Below, piece by piece: positions 42,779 through 51,859 of a stretch of DNA of 64,000 nt (position 1 is the first letter of the stretch; each line of letters opens with the position of its first letter). The translations under genes and the position numbers were made by a program. Source of the DNA: Pseudofulvibacter geojedonensis (lineage in GTDB: Bacteria; Bacteroidota; Bacteroidia; Flavobacteriales; Flavobacteriaceae); assembly GCF_042675745.1 (NCBI RefSeq), contig NZ_JBHTJM010000006.1:1-64000 (forward strand), in the 5' to 3' direction. Below the pieces are notes generated by a model. The model saw only the letters and a program-made list of their open reading frames with translations, was not told the origin of the DNA and did no database searches.

Positions 42779-42786
42779 AACCTCCT
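42779..42786 (-). promoter_or_regulatory. Strong Shine-Dalgarno sequence of rpsU
   Basis: On the - strand AGGAGGTT lies with its AGGAGG core nine bases before the rpsU ATG, a perfect complement to the core of the 16S rRNA tail. None of the other gene starts I inspected in this window has a comparable site. Published work on Flavobacterium johnsoniae links such a site in rpsU to feedback control by bS21. Confidence 0.85.
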
Positions 42787-42806
42787 CTCTTTTAGCGTTC
42801 GGTTTG

Positions 42807-42836
42807 CAAATATAGAACTTAATTCACAACTGACAA
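42807..42836 (-). promoter_or_regulatory. Promoter of rpsU
   Basis: On the - strand TTG at 42836-42834, a 19-base spacer and TATATTTG at 42814-42807 form an exact Bacteroidota promoter, about 35 bases before the ATG. Confidence 0.85.
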
Positions 42837-42852
42837 CTAATAATTAATTATT

Positions 42853-44019
42853 TTAAGTTGCCGGTTTATAATCTTTTTTATCAATTACAATTTTAGCGAT
42901 AATTTCTTTCAGAATTTCAGAAGTACCTCCACCTATCGGACCTAAACGACTATCTCTTAATAAACGAGCTAAAGGATATTCTTCCATGTAACCATAACCT
43001 CCTAACATTTGCAAACAATCGTAAATAACCTTATCGGCCATTTTAGTTCCCATTAATTTTGCCATAGTAGCTTCTTTTACTACATATTCACCATCATTTA
43101 ATCGTTTAGCCACTGAATAATTAAAGGTTTTACAAACCTCTACTTCTGTAGCTGCTTCAGCCATTGTATGCCTTAAAGCTTGAAATTTATTAATGTTAGT
43201 ACCAAATGCTGTTCTCTCAGACATATATTGTAAAGTATAATCTATTGCATATTCTGCTCTAGCATGTGCATTTATAGCCATAACCAAACGCTCTAAAGCA
43301 AAGTGTTGCATGATATACGGAAACCCCATGTTTTCTTCTCCCATTAAATTCTCAGCAGGAATTTCTACATTATCAAAAGCAATTTCAGCAGTATCTGAAG
43401 CTCTCCACCCCAATTTATCTAATTTTGTAGCAGAAATACCAGGTGTATCTCTATCTACCACAAAAATACTCATACCTTTACCGCCTAATTCTGGAGAAGT
43501 TTTAGCAGCAACCACCAAATAATCACTGTAAACACCATTAGTAATAAATGTTTTAGAACCGTTTATTACATACTTATCTCCCTTTTTTATTGCAGTTGTA
43601 CGCATTCCTGCAACATCAGACCCCCCAAAAGGCTCTGTAATACAAAGACAACCTATTTTTTCTCCTGAAATACTTGGAGCTAAATAACGTTCTTTTATGT
43701 CGTGACTTCCTTCTTTATCTAAATGCGTCATTGCTAAGTAGGCATGCGCCCACATATTAGCAGCAAAACCACCAGAATTAATCTTTTGTAATTCCTCTAA
43801 AAATATAACCGTATAAAAAAGATCTAACCCTAAACCTCCATACTGCTCTGGATACACCAAACCGAAAAAGCCCATTTCTCCAAATTTTTCCCAAATAAAT
43901 CGCTCGACCGTTCCTGTTTTTTCCCATTTATCGATATGAGGTACAACTTCTTTTTGTAAAAAATCTCTAAAACTTTCTCTAAACAATTCGTGCTCTTCTG
44001 TAAAGTACATTTTATTCAT
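42853..44019 (-). CDS. Acyl-CoA dehydrogenase
   Basis: A 388-residue FAD enzyme that oxidises acyl-CoA to enoyl-CoA in fatty or branched-chain acid breakdown. It has the CLCITEPFGGSDVAGM substrate/FAD loop, the TFITNG motif and the C-terminal QMLGGYGYMEEYPLARLLRD motif of the family. The likely catalytic Glu lies in the GGTSEILKEIIA region or nearby. The chain length could equal short/branched-chain types; exact specificity cannot be given. It follows the HhH gene by 13 bases, with AGCS further upstream, in one operon. Confidence 0.92.
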   Translation of the reverse strand: MNKMYFTEEHELFRESFRDFLQKEVVPHIDKWEKTGTVERFIWEKFGEMGFFGLVYPEQYGGLGLDLFYTVIFLEELQKINSGGFAANMWAHAYLAMTHLDKEGSHDIKERYLAPSISGEKIGCLCITEPFGGSDVAGMRTTAIKKGDKYVINGSKTFITNGVYSDYLVVAAKTSPELGGKGMSIFVVDRDTPGISATKLDKLGWRASDTAEIAFDNVEIPAENLMGEENMGFPYIMQHFALERLVMAINAHARAEYAIDYTLQYMSERTAFGTNINKFQALRHTMAEAATEVEVCKTFNYSVAKRLNDGEYVVKEATMAKLMGTKMADKVIYDCLQMLGGYGYMEEYPLARLLRDSRLGPIGGGTSEILKEIIAKIVIDKKDYKPAT

Positions 44020-44032
44020 CAGGTGTATTTTA

Positions 44033-44890
44033 TTAATTTAAGGTTAAATATAGTTTTATCCGCTCCAATTTTTCTTCAGGAAAGCCCTCAACAAACTTGA
44101 GTTCGTCTAAACTTTTAAAACCTCCTCTTAGCAAGCGTTCGTCTATTATGTTCTCAGCTAAACTATTACTTATATAGACTAAAGATGCTAATTTTGGGGC
44201 GCCCGCTAAATTAACATTTATTTTTTGAATTTTAGGTAAAGTTTTTAATTGAAATTTAGATCTTATACCCTCATACTCTGAGGTTTTTATCCCATAAACA
44301 TCTTTCACCTGTTCAATTACCAAATACCCTCCTAATTTATCTCTAAAATTAATTAACCTGTACGCCTTTTTATAGTCTAGATTAAGGGCTTTGATTAAGT
44401 CTTTAGCAGCAGCCGTATTTAAATTCTTATTATATGACTTATTAGTCTTTTTTATTTGACCTCTTTTGTTAACCCAATCTGGGAATTTAAAATACGAAGA
44501 AATCTCTTTTAATAAGGAGTCAGACACTTGAGTCACCTCTTGAAACTCTTTAACCGAATTCACATACCTATTTTGCTTACGAAAAGAATGCAACCTATTT
44601 ATTTCATCTACACTCATTCCTAACGCATACCCTTTATAATCTGATATAAAATTAGGATTAAAAGGATGTATAATTTGTTGATTTTGCCTGCTAATGTGCA
44701 CCAAACTATCTACTTCTTTCTGAAAAGCCATTAACTCTTTAACATCTAACTCATCATTATTATTAGATGAGAAGTCTACATAATAATAAACCAATTGCAA
44801 CAAAACAACCACAAACAACAAAAGAAAAACCCCAATTCGTTGTTGCTTATTAAACACGAATTGGGATTTTATTTTATTGAAATTTCGCAT
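44033..44890 (-). CDS. Membrane-anchored helix-hairpin-helix (ComEA-like) protein
   Basis: A 285-residue protein with one transmembrane helix near the N-terminus (about 19-38) and the rest outside. It has two or three helix-hairpin-helix units: NTAAAKDLIKALNLDYKKAYRLINFRDKLGG in the middle and INVNLAGAPKLASL ... GGFKSLDELKFVEG at the C-terminus. This is the pattern of the Bacteroidota family annotated as helix-hairpin-helix domain protein, related to ComEA, which binds DNA in natural uptake. DNA binding here is plausible but not shown. It lies between the AGCS and acyl-CoA dehydrogenase genes. Confidence 0.8.
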   Translation of the reverse strand: MRNFNKIKSQFVFNKQQRIGVFLLLFVVVLLQLVYYYVDFSSNNNDELDVKELMAFQKEVDSLVHISRQNQQIIHPFNPNFISDYKGYALGMSVDEINRLHSFRKQNRYVNSVKEFQEVTQVSDSLLKEISSYFKFPDWVNKRGQIKKTNKSYNKNLNTAAAKDLIKALNLDYKKAYRLINFRDKLGGYLVIEQVKDVYGIKTSEYEGIRSKFQLKTLPKIQKINVNLAGAPKLASLVYISNSLAENIIDERLLRGGFKSLDELKFVEGFPEEKLERIKLYLTLN

Positions 44891-44915
44891 CTTATAAAGA
44901 TACGTAATAAAAATC

Positions 44916-46487
44916 TTATTTCATTGATCTTATCCTCTCTTTAAAAATAGCTAATTCTTCACGCACTTTCGGAGATAATAATACTAACCCTATAACATTA
45001 GGAAAAACCATTGCAAAAATCATTGCATCTGAAAAATCTATTACAGCACCCAAACTAATTGAAGCTCCAACAACAACAAATAATAAGAATATAACCTTAT
45101 AAACTATATCTGTCATTTTACCTTTTCCAAATAAAAATTTCCAAGCTTGTAATCCGTAGTAAGACCATGACAACATAGTAGAAATTGCAAACAAAACTAC
45201 TGCTATAGTTAACACCCAAGAAAAACCAGGGATCGCAGAGTCAAAAGCAGTTGTTGTTAACTGAACTCCTTGTACCGATTCACCGTATTGAAAGAAACCT
45301 CCATCTATATTCGTAATAATAATTACCAAAGCTGTCATTGTACAAATAACTACCGTATCAATAAACGGTTCTAATAAAGCTACAATTCCTTCAGAAGCAG
45401 GAAACTTAGTTTTTACAGCTGAATGTGCAATTGCTGCTGAACCAACTCCAGCTTCGTTAGAAAACGCCGCCCTTTGAAACCCAACTATTAAAACTCCTAA
45501 AACTCCTCCTAAAGCCGCACTAGGATTAAAAGCTCCCTCGAAAATCATTCCGAATGCAGTTGGTACAGAACCAATATTCATAAAGATAATTATTAACGCT
45601 GCACCTACATAAATAGCCGCCATAAAAGGAACTACTTTTTCTGTAACAGAACCTATTCTCTTAATACCTCCGATAATTACAACCCCAACAATTATAGCCA
45701 TAATTAAACCAAATATAAATCCTGCTTGACCGTTTTCGATACCAAAGCGTTCAATTAACTGAGCTGCTGCTTGGTTAGCTTGAAACATATTTCCTCCTCC
45801 GAAAGATCCACCAACACACATTACAGCAAAGAAAACAGCTAACGCTTTTCCTAAACCGCCCATTCCTCTTTCTGCTAATCCTTTAGACAAATAATACATT
45901 GGACCTCCATGAACAACACCCTCTTCTGTAACTTCTCTATATTTAACCCCTAAAGTACATTCAACAAACTTAGAAGCCATTCCTAGTAATCCTGCTAAAA
46001 TCATCCATAAAGTAGCCCCAGGACCTCCCACTGCAATAGCTACTGCCACCCCTGCAATATTACCCAGTCCTACTGTAGCCGACAAAGCAGCTGTTAAAGC
46101 CTGAAAATGAGACACTTCTCCTTCTGCTCCCTCTACAGCTATGGTTTCAAACACATCTTCTCCTGGAGTTGGGTCTCCTTCTGCAACATCAGCCGATCTG
46201 TGATCCAACTCATCATATTTACCTCTAACTACATTAATCGCTGTCTTAATTAAAGTAAAGTTTGCGAATTTGAAATATATTGTAAAAAATAAAGCTCCTG
46301 ATATTAAAATTATCAATACAAACGGAACAGAGCTTCCTCCAATCGGAACTGGATAAAAAATATACTTCCCTACAAAGTCAGCAATAGGACGAAAAAATTC
46401 GTCAATTTTTTGATCTATACCTTTTTCTTGTGCAAATGTTAAAACAGGTAAAATTGTTAATAACAAGGCTAGAAGACTCTTCTTCAT
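44916..46487 (-). CDS. Sodium:alanine symporter (AGCS family)
   Basis: A 523-residue inner-membrane amino-acid transporter with about ten transmembrane helices. The family signature in the core (LSATVGLGNIAGVAVAIAVGGPGA) and the SNEAGVGSAAIAHSAV motif are clear. The N-terminus has an extra hydrophobic, signal-like segment and a linker (about 1-45) before the first core helix. It is the first of three genes read toward lower coordinates (AGCS, HhH, acyl-CoA dehydrogenase). Confidence 0.92.
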   Translation of the reverse strand: MKKSLLALLLTILPVLTFAQEKGIDQKIDEFFRPIADFVGKYIFYPVPIGGSSVPFVLIILISGALFFTIYFKFANFTLIKTAINVVRGKYDELDHRSADVAEGDPTPGEDVFETIAVEGAEGEVSHFQALTAALSATVGLGNIAGVAVAIAVGGPGATLWMILAGLLGMASKFVECTLGVKYREVTEEGVVHGGPMYYLSKGLAERGMGGLGKALAVFFAVMCVGGSFGGGNMFQANQAAAQLIERFGIENGQAGFIFGLIMAIIVGVVIIGGIKRIGSVTEKVVPFMAAIYVGAALIIIFMNIGSVPTAFGMIFEGAFNPSAALGGVLGVLIVGFQRAAFSNEAGVGSAAIAHSAVKTKFPASEGIVALLEPFIDTVVICTMTALVIIITNIDGGFFQYGESVQGVQLTTTAFDSAIPGFSWVLTIAVVLFAISTMLSWSYYGLQAWKFLFGKGKMTDIVYKVIFLLFVVVGASISLGAVIDFSDAMIFAMVFPNVIGLVLLSPKVREELAIFKERIRSMK

Positions 46488-46591
46488 TTTTTTTAGTTTT
46501 TGTTAGTTTACTTTAAGTGATTTTTTGGTGCAGCAATATGGTGAAAAAATAGGGTTTTATAAAATTTTTGTTGTTAAATCCTACTTTAATG

Positions 46592-47599
46592 TTACAAACC
46601 AAACATACTGTTTAATTTAGTTATTTGTTCAGGTCTACCTAAAACAATAAGTTTAGAATTTGGCAGTAATTGCGTATCTGCCTCAGGGTTAATAACATAC
46701 TCTCCGCTTGGTTTTTTATAACCAATAATTGTACAACCTGTATTTCTTCTAAAATCTAAGTCTTTAATTGTATGAGGTGTATCATTAGACGTAAGTGCCT
46801 CTATGGCAACCTCTTCTATATTAACGGTATCTTCTCCTATTATAGATAAATTATCTAAAAACTCTACCAAATCTGGAATAACAACCAATGAAGCCATATG
46901 ATCGCCTCCTATTTTATCTGGCATAATTACATTATTGGCTCCTGCTAACTTTAATTTATTATAAGATGTTTCTTGAGAAGCCCTACTAATAATGGTTAAC
47001 TCTTTATTTAATTGCCTTGCAGATAGCACTACAAATAAATTATCAGCATCTTTAGGTAAAGCCGCAATTAAACTATGTGCTCTTTCTACTCCTGCATTTT
47101 GAAGCACATCATCTTCATTGGCATTACCGTGTACAAATAGCACATCATTTTCATATTTTTCTATTAATTCTTTGTCGCGCTCTATTACAACAAAAGATTT
47201 GTTATGAATAGATAGTTTTTGAGCTGCTTGTTTACCATTTCTACCATAACCACATATTATAACATGCCCATTTAGTTGATCTACCTTTTTCTTCATTTTT
47301 CGTTGTTTTAGCAATTGAAAGTCATTGTTTTTAACAATATATTCTGATATAACCGATATAGCGTAAGTAATAAAAAAGACACTTGCTAATATTAAAAATA
47401 TAGCAAATACTTTAGCTTCTTCACTAAGAGGTGCTACTTCTCCATAACCCACTGTACTTATAGTTATTACAGTCATATAAAGAGCGTCTACCCATGATAA
47501 ATCTGCTATTATCCTAAATCCAACAACACCTATTAGCAGAATAGTACCAAATAACAATAATGCTGTTTTTATTTTAGATTTTAAGATTAAAGAAATCAT
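46592..47599 (-). CDS. Two-helix potassium channel with RCK/TrkA domains
   Basis: A 335-residue channel subunit. TM1 (about 11-30), a pore loop with selectivity filter TVGYG (49-53) and TM2 (about 65-85) precede an RCK domain with Rossmann motif CGYGRNG (116-122) and a TrkA-C domain ending near the C-terminus. This is the MthK/GsuK-like layout, gated by ligand or nucleotide binding on the cytosolic ring. It is five bases downstream of the PspC gene, in a likely operon. Confidence 0.9.
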   Translation of the reverse strand: MISLILKSKIKTALLLFGTILLIGVVGFRIIADLSWVDALYMTVITISTVGYGEVAPLSEEAKVFAIFLILASVFFITYAISVISEYIVKNNDFQLLKQRKMKKKVDQLNGHVIICGYGRNGKQAAQKLSIHNKSFVVIERDKELIEKYENDVLFVHGNANEDDVLQNAGVERAHSLIAALPKDADNLFVVLSARQLNKELTIISRASQETSYNKLKLAGANNVIMPDKIGGDHMASLVVIPDLVEFLDNLSIIGEDTVNIEEVAIEALTSNDTPHTIKDLDFRRNTGCTIIGYKKPSGEYVINPEADTQLLPNSKLIVLGRPEQITKLNSMFGL

Positions 47600-47604
47600 A
47601 CTTT

Positions 47605-47832
47605 TTACAAATCAAAAACTGAACTTCGTTTGGTATATACCAAATCTTTTAACTTTAACAAAAAAGCTAATGTTAAATAAAGAGCAAAAGAAACCCCCAA
47701 AGTAGCGAATGAAATGTATATAAAAAACAAGCGTACGTTTTTGGCTCGCATACCCAGCCTTTCTGCTAATCTTGAGGAAACTTCAAAACCGTGTTTTTCG
47801 AAAAAATATTTTATTTTATTTATGAAGCTCAT
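47605..47832 (-). CDS. Small PspC domain membrane protein
   Basis: A 75-residue protein. The N-terminal half (FINKIKYFFEKHGFEVSSRLAERLGMRAKNVRLFFIY) is the PspC-type soluble segment and the C-terminal half one transmembrane helix (ISFATLGVSFALYLTLAFLL). I preferred ATG 47832, giving MSFINKIKYF, to a start 18 bases upstream. It sits between DUF2851 and the potassium channel with short gaps. PspC proteins are linked to envelope stress, but no other psp gene is here. Confidence 0.8.
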   Translation of the reverse strand: MSFINKIKYFFEKHGFEVSSRLAERLGMRAKNVRLFFIYISFATLGVSFALYLTLAFLLKLKDLVYTKRSSVFDL

Positions 47833-47855
47833 AGGCTTTGCAAAATACAACTTTT

Positions 47856-49121
47856 TTACAGATAGAGTAATTTGTTTCCTATTTTACAGTTTAAACATTT
47901 ATTATTATCGCAGTAATACTTCTTTAATTCTAATAAAGCCTGTGAATCTCCAGCATGGTCAACTTTAATATTTAACTGTTTAAACTTAGCTATTACACCA
48001 TTTGTTTCTGGCTGAATGGACTTATACAAGTCGAAAACCACATCAAAATTTGTTTTACCTAAAGTTTTATAATACAAATACTTTAATGGTAAAAACACAT
48101 TTATAATTAAACGTTCTACAAAAGCTTCACTAAGCAACAAGTTTTTTTTATTACTTATTTTACCAAAAACATAATGAGTGTCCCAATAACTAGAAGCTTT
48201 AACTTTAAATACTTGTTTAATTTCTTGCACACTTTCATTTTCAATAAGTCTTGAAAACATGTTTTTATTTAAAGAATATAAAGTTGCAAACTGAGACAAC
48301 CTAATGGTAGGGAAATTAGCTGGTCGCATTCTAAAAAACTGTACTTTCCCTACCACGGGCATTAAATTGTATTTTCGTTTTAAAAACAAATACTCATTCT
48401 TTAATTGCTCATAATAAGAATCATTTAAATCGTCGTCTAACATATTTGCTTGACCAAATAATAGAGCCTCTAAGCTTAATCTTGATGTTATTTCTTTTTT
48501 AAATACCGAATATGATATACTATTTACAAGTTGTTCAAAAAAGTGAGTGTTGGCAGTTAAACCAAAAGACTTTGCCAATTGTTTAAACAAAACTTCCTCC
48601 CAGTTATTTTGAGTTTTATTTAGGTCGTTTTGAATTATTTTTGATTTTCTCTCTAATCTAGCAACCAAGAAACTATCTTTTAAACTCATTAATAAAACAC
48701 TATTTACTGTATGAATATCTGATTCACAATTAATCCATAATTTATTACTCAGTAACTTTTTATAGTTTTCTATAATTTTTTCATCTACGTTATTTTTTAG
48801 CACTAATGTTTTTACAGGATTATCATAAGCATCAAAAACCACTACATCATCTTCCCATACTACATGTAAAATAACATTATCATAATTTTCATCTATTTCA
48901 TGATTATGAATATACCAATCTGAAGTTTTTATATGAATTTCTACATTACCCGCCCACTCTTGATCGCCTATAACAAGCCTTGAATTAAAAAAATCTGGGC
49001 CTGAGTTAACATTTCTTTGCCCTACTGAAATGACCTGTATTCTTTCTCCATCAATTGTTTCTAATTTATTAGATTTCAATTTTTGGTATTGCCATATATA
49101 ATGTAGAAAATCTTCTTGCAT
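47856..49121 (-). CDS. DUF2851 family protein
   Basis: A 421-residue soluble protein matching the Bacteroidota DUF2851 family: N-terminus MQEDFLHYIWQYQKL, the GQRNVNSGPDFFNSRLVI and WAGNVEIHIKTSDWYIHNH motifs, and a C-terminal Cys cluster (YYCDNNKCLNCKIG). I chose ATG 49121 because the longer frame extends back through the cysteine synthase terminator. Function is unknown. The first part resembles nuclease-like folds by its E-x-H-x-K and PDF patterns, but this is only a guess. Confidence 0.85.
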   Translation of the reverse strand: MQEDFLHYIWQYQKLKSNKLETIDGERIQVISVGQRNVNSGPDFFNSRLVIGDQEWAGNVEIHIKTSDWYIHNHEIDENYDNVILHVVWEDDVVVFDAYDNPVKTLVLKNNVDEKIIENYKKLLSNKLWINCESDIHTVNSVLLMSLKDSFLVARLERKSKIIQNDLNKTQNNWEEVLFKQLAKSFGLTANTHFFEQLVNSISYSVFKKEITSRLSLEALLFGQANMLDDDLNDSYYEQLKNEYLFLKRKYNLMPVVGKVQFFRMRPANFPTIRLSQFATLYSLNKNMFSRLIENESVQEIKQVFKVKASSYWDTHYVFGKISNKKNLLLSEAFVERLIINVFLPLKYLYYKTLGKTNFDVVFDLYKSIQPETNGVIAKFKQLNIKVDHAGDSQALLELKKYYCDNNKCLNCKIGNKLLYL

Positions 49122-49133
49122 CTTATTAAGATA

Positions 49134-49166
49134 CAAAAAAACCGCTACATAATTTGTAGCGGTTTT
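49134..49166 (-). terminator. Terminator of the cysteine synthase gene
   Basis: On the - strand stem AAACCGCTACAAA/ATGTAGCGGTTT with a small loop is followed by T's, between the cysteine synthase stop and the DUF2851 start. Confidence 0.8.
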
Positions 49167-49187
49167 ACACATATTCTCTAAAAACGG

Positions 49188-50168
49188 TTAATCCAAATAC
49201 CCCATTTCTTTCATCCAATCGTTATTAAACATTTTACCCACATAACGACTTCCGTGATCATGAAACAACACAACCACTACATCATTTGGTTTAAAATTTT
49301 CTTTTAATTGCAACAAACCTTTCATAGCTGCACCCGCCGAATTTCCTAAAAACATCCCTTCTTCTTTAGCTAGTCTTTGAGTATACACAGCTGCATCTTT
49401 ATCTGTTACTTTAGTAAACCCATCAATAATAGAAAAATCAACATTTTCTGGTAAAATATCCTCGCCAATACCTTCGGTCACGTATGGATAAATTTCATTC
49501 TCATCAAAAATACCCGTTTCATGATATTTTTTAAACACAGAACCATAAGTATCAATTCCCCATACTTTTACATCTGGATTTTGTTCTTTTAAATATTTAC
49601 CTACTCCAGAAATTGTTCCACCAGTTCCTACTCCTACCACAAAATGTGTTACTTTACCACTTGTTTGTTCCCAAATTTCAGGGCCTGTACTTTCGTAATG
49701 AGCTTTTGCGTTACTAGGATTATCGTATTGATTCACATACCAAGAATTTGGGGTTTCTTCTGCTAATCTTTTTGAAACAGAGTAATAAGACCTAGGATCA
49801 TCAGGCTCTACATCTGTAGGGCAAACTACAACCTCAGCACCAACAGCTCTTAAAATATCCATTTTCTCCTTTGATTGTTTGTCTGACAATACAAACACAC
49901 ACTTATACCCCTTTACAATTGCGGCTAATGCAAGTCCCATCCCCGTATTCCCAGAAGTTCCTTCAATAATGGTTCCACCAGGCTTTAATCTACCATCAGC
50001 CTCAGCGTCTTCTATCATAGTCAAAGCCATCCTATCTTTAACTGAGTTTCCAGGATTAAACGTTTCATATTTAGCTAACACTAAACATGGTAACTCTTGA
50101 GCCAGTTTATTGATCTTGACCATTGGTGTATTACCAATAGTTTCTAGTATATTTTTCGCGTATTTCAT
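49188..50168 (-). CDS. PLP-dependent cysteine synthase family protein
   Basis: Makes cysteine from O-acetylserine and sulfide, or a related beta-replacement. The 326-residue chain has the PLP Lys in NPGNSVKDRMA, the substrate loop GTSGNTG, the phosphate-cup GTGGTISG and the SNAKAHYE region. I used ATG 50168 (MKYAKNILETIGNTP). The frame extends upstream through a -7 promoter element (TACCTTTG on the - strand at 50201-50194), so the longer start is unlikely. CysK versus CysM versus cystathionine beta-synthase-like cannot be settled. Confidence 0.9.
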   Translation of the reverse strand: MKYAKNILETIGNTPMVKINKLAQELPCLVLAKYETFNPGNSVKDRMALTMIEDAEADGRLKPGGTIIEGTSGNTGMGLALAAIVKGYKCVFVLSDKQSKEKMDILRAVGAEVVVCPTDVEPDDPRSYYSVSKRLAEETPNSWYVNQYDNPSNAKAHYESTGPEIWEQTSGKVTHFVVGVGTGGTISGVGKYLKEQNPDVKVWGIDTYGSVFKKYHETGIFDENEIYPYVTEGIGEDILPENVDFSIIDGFTKVTDKDAAVYTQRLAKEEGMFLGNSAGAAMKGLLQLKENFKPNDVVVVLFHDHGSRYVGKMFNNDWMKEMGYLD

Positions 50169-50193
50169 TATCGATTTAAAATATTGAGAACCG

Positions 50194-50201
50194 CAAAGGT
50201 A
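50194..50201 (-). promoter_or_regulatory. -7 element of the cysteine synthase gene
   Basis: TACCTTTG on the - strand matches TAnnTTTG, 25 bases before the ATG. No TTG is seen at the normal distance. Confidence 0.45.
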
Positions 50202-50412
50202 AGCCATTCATCTACAATAAAAAACACATGAAGTATTTATACATTTTTTTACAATATTGTTAACGAATTGTAAATTATTTAACAAAAATGCATTTCAACA
50301 ATTATATTCGCATCTTAACGAGTCGTTAACAAAAGTTTATTTAATTAAACAGTTTTTTTACCTAAGTTTATATCACCACAAAAAAAAACATAACCCTAAA
50401 AAACTATTTAAA

Positions 50413-51153
50413 ATGAAAAAATTATTTATTCTAATTGCATTCATTACACTGTCTGCAAATGCTCAAGAATTCTTTACAGTACAAAACGGAGATCTTTACG
50501 GAATGATTAATGATAAAGGAACTGAAATAATAGCTCCTAAGTATCATTATCTGGGGAACTTTGACGAAATGAAATCTGGCTGGGCCAAAGTTGGCTTTGA
50601 GGGATTATTTGGTTTTGTAGATAAAACCGGAAAAGAAATTGTTGAAGTTAAATATCAGTTCATAGGTAACTACGGCGAATATTATGCGGATTGGGCCTTG
50701 ATAAAATATAACGGAAAATACGGATTTATAGACAAAAGAGGTAAAGAAACTGTAGACCCTGTTTTTGAAAAAATAAACAAGTTCGGTGAGATTCATGATG
50801 ACTGGGCTTTGGTTCAAGAAAATTCATTCTTCGGTTTTATAGATAAGACTGGTAATAAAGTTTTAGACACTAAATTTGAAAAAATAGAAGAATTTGACAA
50901 ATATAAAAAAGGATGGTCTTTAGTACTTACCGATGCTAAATATGGTTTTATAGACCGATCAGGAAATTTAGTTGTTCAACCAAAATACTCAGAAATCGGA
51001 CAATTTGATGATATTAAAAAAGGTTGGGCGTTAATTACTGTTAATGGAGAAAAGTTTGGTTTTATAGACCGTACCGGAAAAGAAATTGTTGCTCCAAACT
51101 ACAGCAGTATTGAACCTTTTATGAAGAAAAAATCTAAAATGGCTAAAAATTAA
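50413..51153 (+). CDS. Exported WG-repeat protein
   Basis: A 246-residue protein with a signal peptide (1-18, ending ANAQ). It is made of five to six WG-type repeats of about 35 residues, such as GWAKVGFEGLFGFVDKTGKEIV and DWALIKYNGKYGFIDKRGKE. Each ends in a beta-hairpin of the form GFIDRTG. WG repeats are found in bacterial surface and periplasmic proteins; partners are unknown. I chose ATG 50413, at the start of the signal peptide. The frame extends upstream another 52 codons without coding character. Confidence 0.88.
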   Translation: MKKLFILIAFITLSANAQEFFTVQNGDLYGMINDKGTEIIAPKYHYLGNFDEMKSGWAKVGFEGLFGFVDKTGKEIVEVKYQFIGNYGEYYADWALIKYNGKYGFIDKRGKETVDPVFEKINKFGEIHDDWALVQENSFFGFIDKTGNKVLDTKFEKIEEFDKYKKGWSLVLTDAKYGFIDRSGNLVVQPKYSEIGQFDDIKKGWALITVNGEKFGFIDRTGKEIVAPNYSSIEPFMKKKSKMAKN

Positions 51154-51176
51154 TAGCCCTATTCTAAACAATATAT

Positions 51177-51216
51177 AAAGGGTCGACTCGAATGAGTATT
51201 GACCCTTTTATTTTAT
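51177..51216 (+). terminator. Terminator of the WG-repeat gene
   Basis: Stem AAAGGGTC/GACCCTTT with a loop of about 16 bases is followed by T-rich sequence. Confidence 0.6.
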
Positions 51217-51254
51217 CCCAAACTCAATTACTAACTTTAATTCAATCTAACACA

Positions 51255-51818
51255 ATGAAGAAAAATGCTTACACCTTAATTCTATTTTTTTTATCGATCA
51301 GTTTTAGTTTTTGTCAAGAGCACACTACTTTATTAAAAAAGCTAGAAGCATTTAAAAATAGTGATCAGTATAATACCGTAGAACATGAAATTCTTAACGC
51401 CAGTAAAAATATTTTATTTCAACCTTTTAGTGTAAAAGACAAGGACAAAATGGACGCTATAAAAGCTGTAGATAGGTGGTTAGTATATACTGGTGACTAC
51501 ACGTTTCCTGTGATGGGAAAATTATACAATGCCATTAAAAACGATGAATACTTAGTTAGTCTTTACAAAACTTCTATGGTAAATTATATTTTAGATCAGA
51601 AGTTAAATTACAACAGGATTATTACTTGTAACATCAATCCGCCTAAAGGAAAGACTTATTTAGAGCAAAATGATGTAAGAGAATTACATTATGAAGCAGC
51701 CGTTATTTTAATCAAGTTTTTAAAAGAAAATAAAGAACTAGATCAAGGAAAAGATTTTAAAAACATTGTAAATGCTTATGACGAAAAAAACTTACGAGAG
51801 GTTTTATTTGAGAGTTAA
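51255..51818 (+). CDS. Exported hypothetical protein
   Basis: A 187-residue protein with a signal peptide (about 1-20, ending SFCQ), so it is probably periplasmic. The rest is helical with KFLKENKEL- and NAYDEKNLREVLFES-type segments. I recognise no family. The start at 51255 is set by the signal peptide; the upstream frame runs back into the previous terminator. It ends at a hairpin shared with the convergent permease gene. Confidence 0.7.
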   Translation: MKKNAYTLILFFLSISFSFCQEHTTLLKKLEAFKNSDQYNTVEHEILNASKNILFQPFSVKDKDKMDAIKAVDRWLVYTGDYTFPVMGKLYNAIKNDEYLVSLYKTSMVNYILDQKLNYNRIITCNINPPKGKTYLEQNDVRELHYEAAVILIKFLKENKELDQGKDFKNIVNAYDEKNLREVLFES

Positions 51819-51823
51819 AACAC

Positions 51824-51855
51824 AAAGCCATCTAAATTAAAGATGGCTTTTTTTA
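51824..51855. terminator. Bidirectional terminator
   Basis: Stem AAAGCCATCT/AGATGGCTTT with loop AAATTAA and T-run on the + strand lies between convergent genes. The - strand permease ends four bases beyond it. Confidence 0.75.
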
Positions 51856-51859
51856 TTTT

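Noticed and set aside
49122..49172. 17-codon extension of the DUF2851 gene
   Set aside because: It covers the terminator hairpin of the cysteine synthase gene.
50257..50412. 52-codon N-terminal extension of the WG-repeat protein
   Set aside because: The extension would precede a perfect signal peptide and has the composition of a non-coding AT-rich leader.
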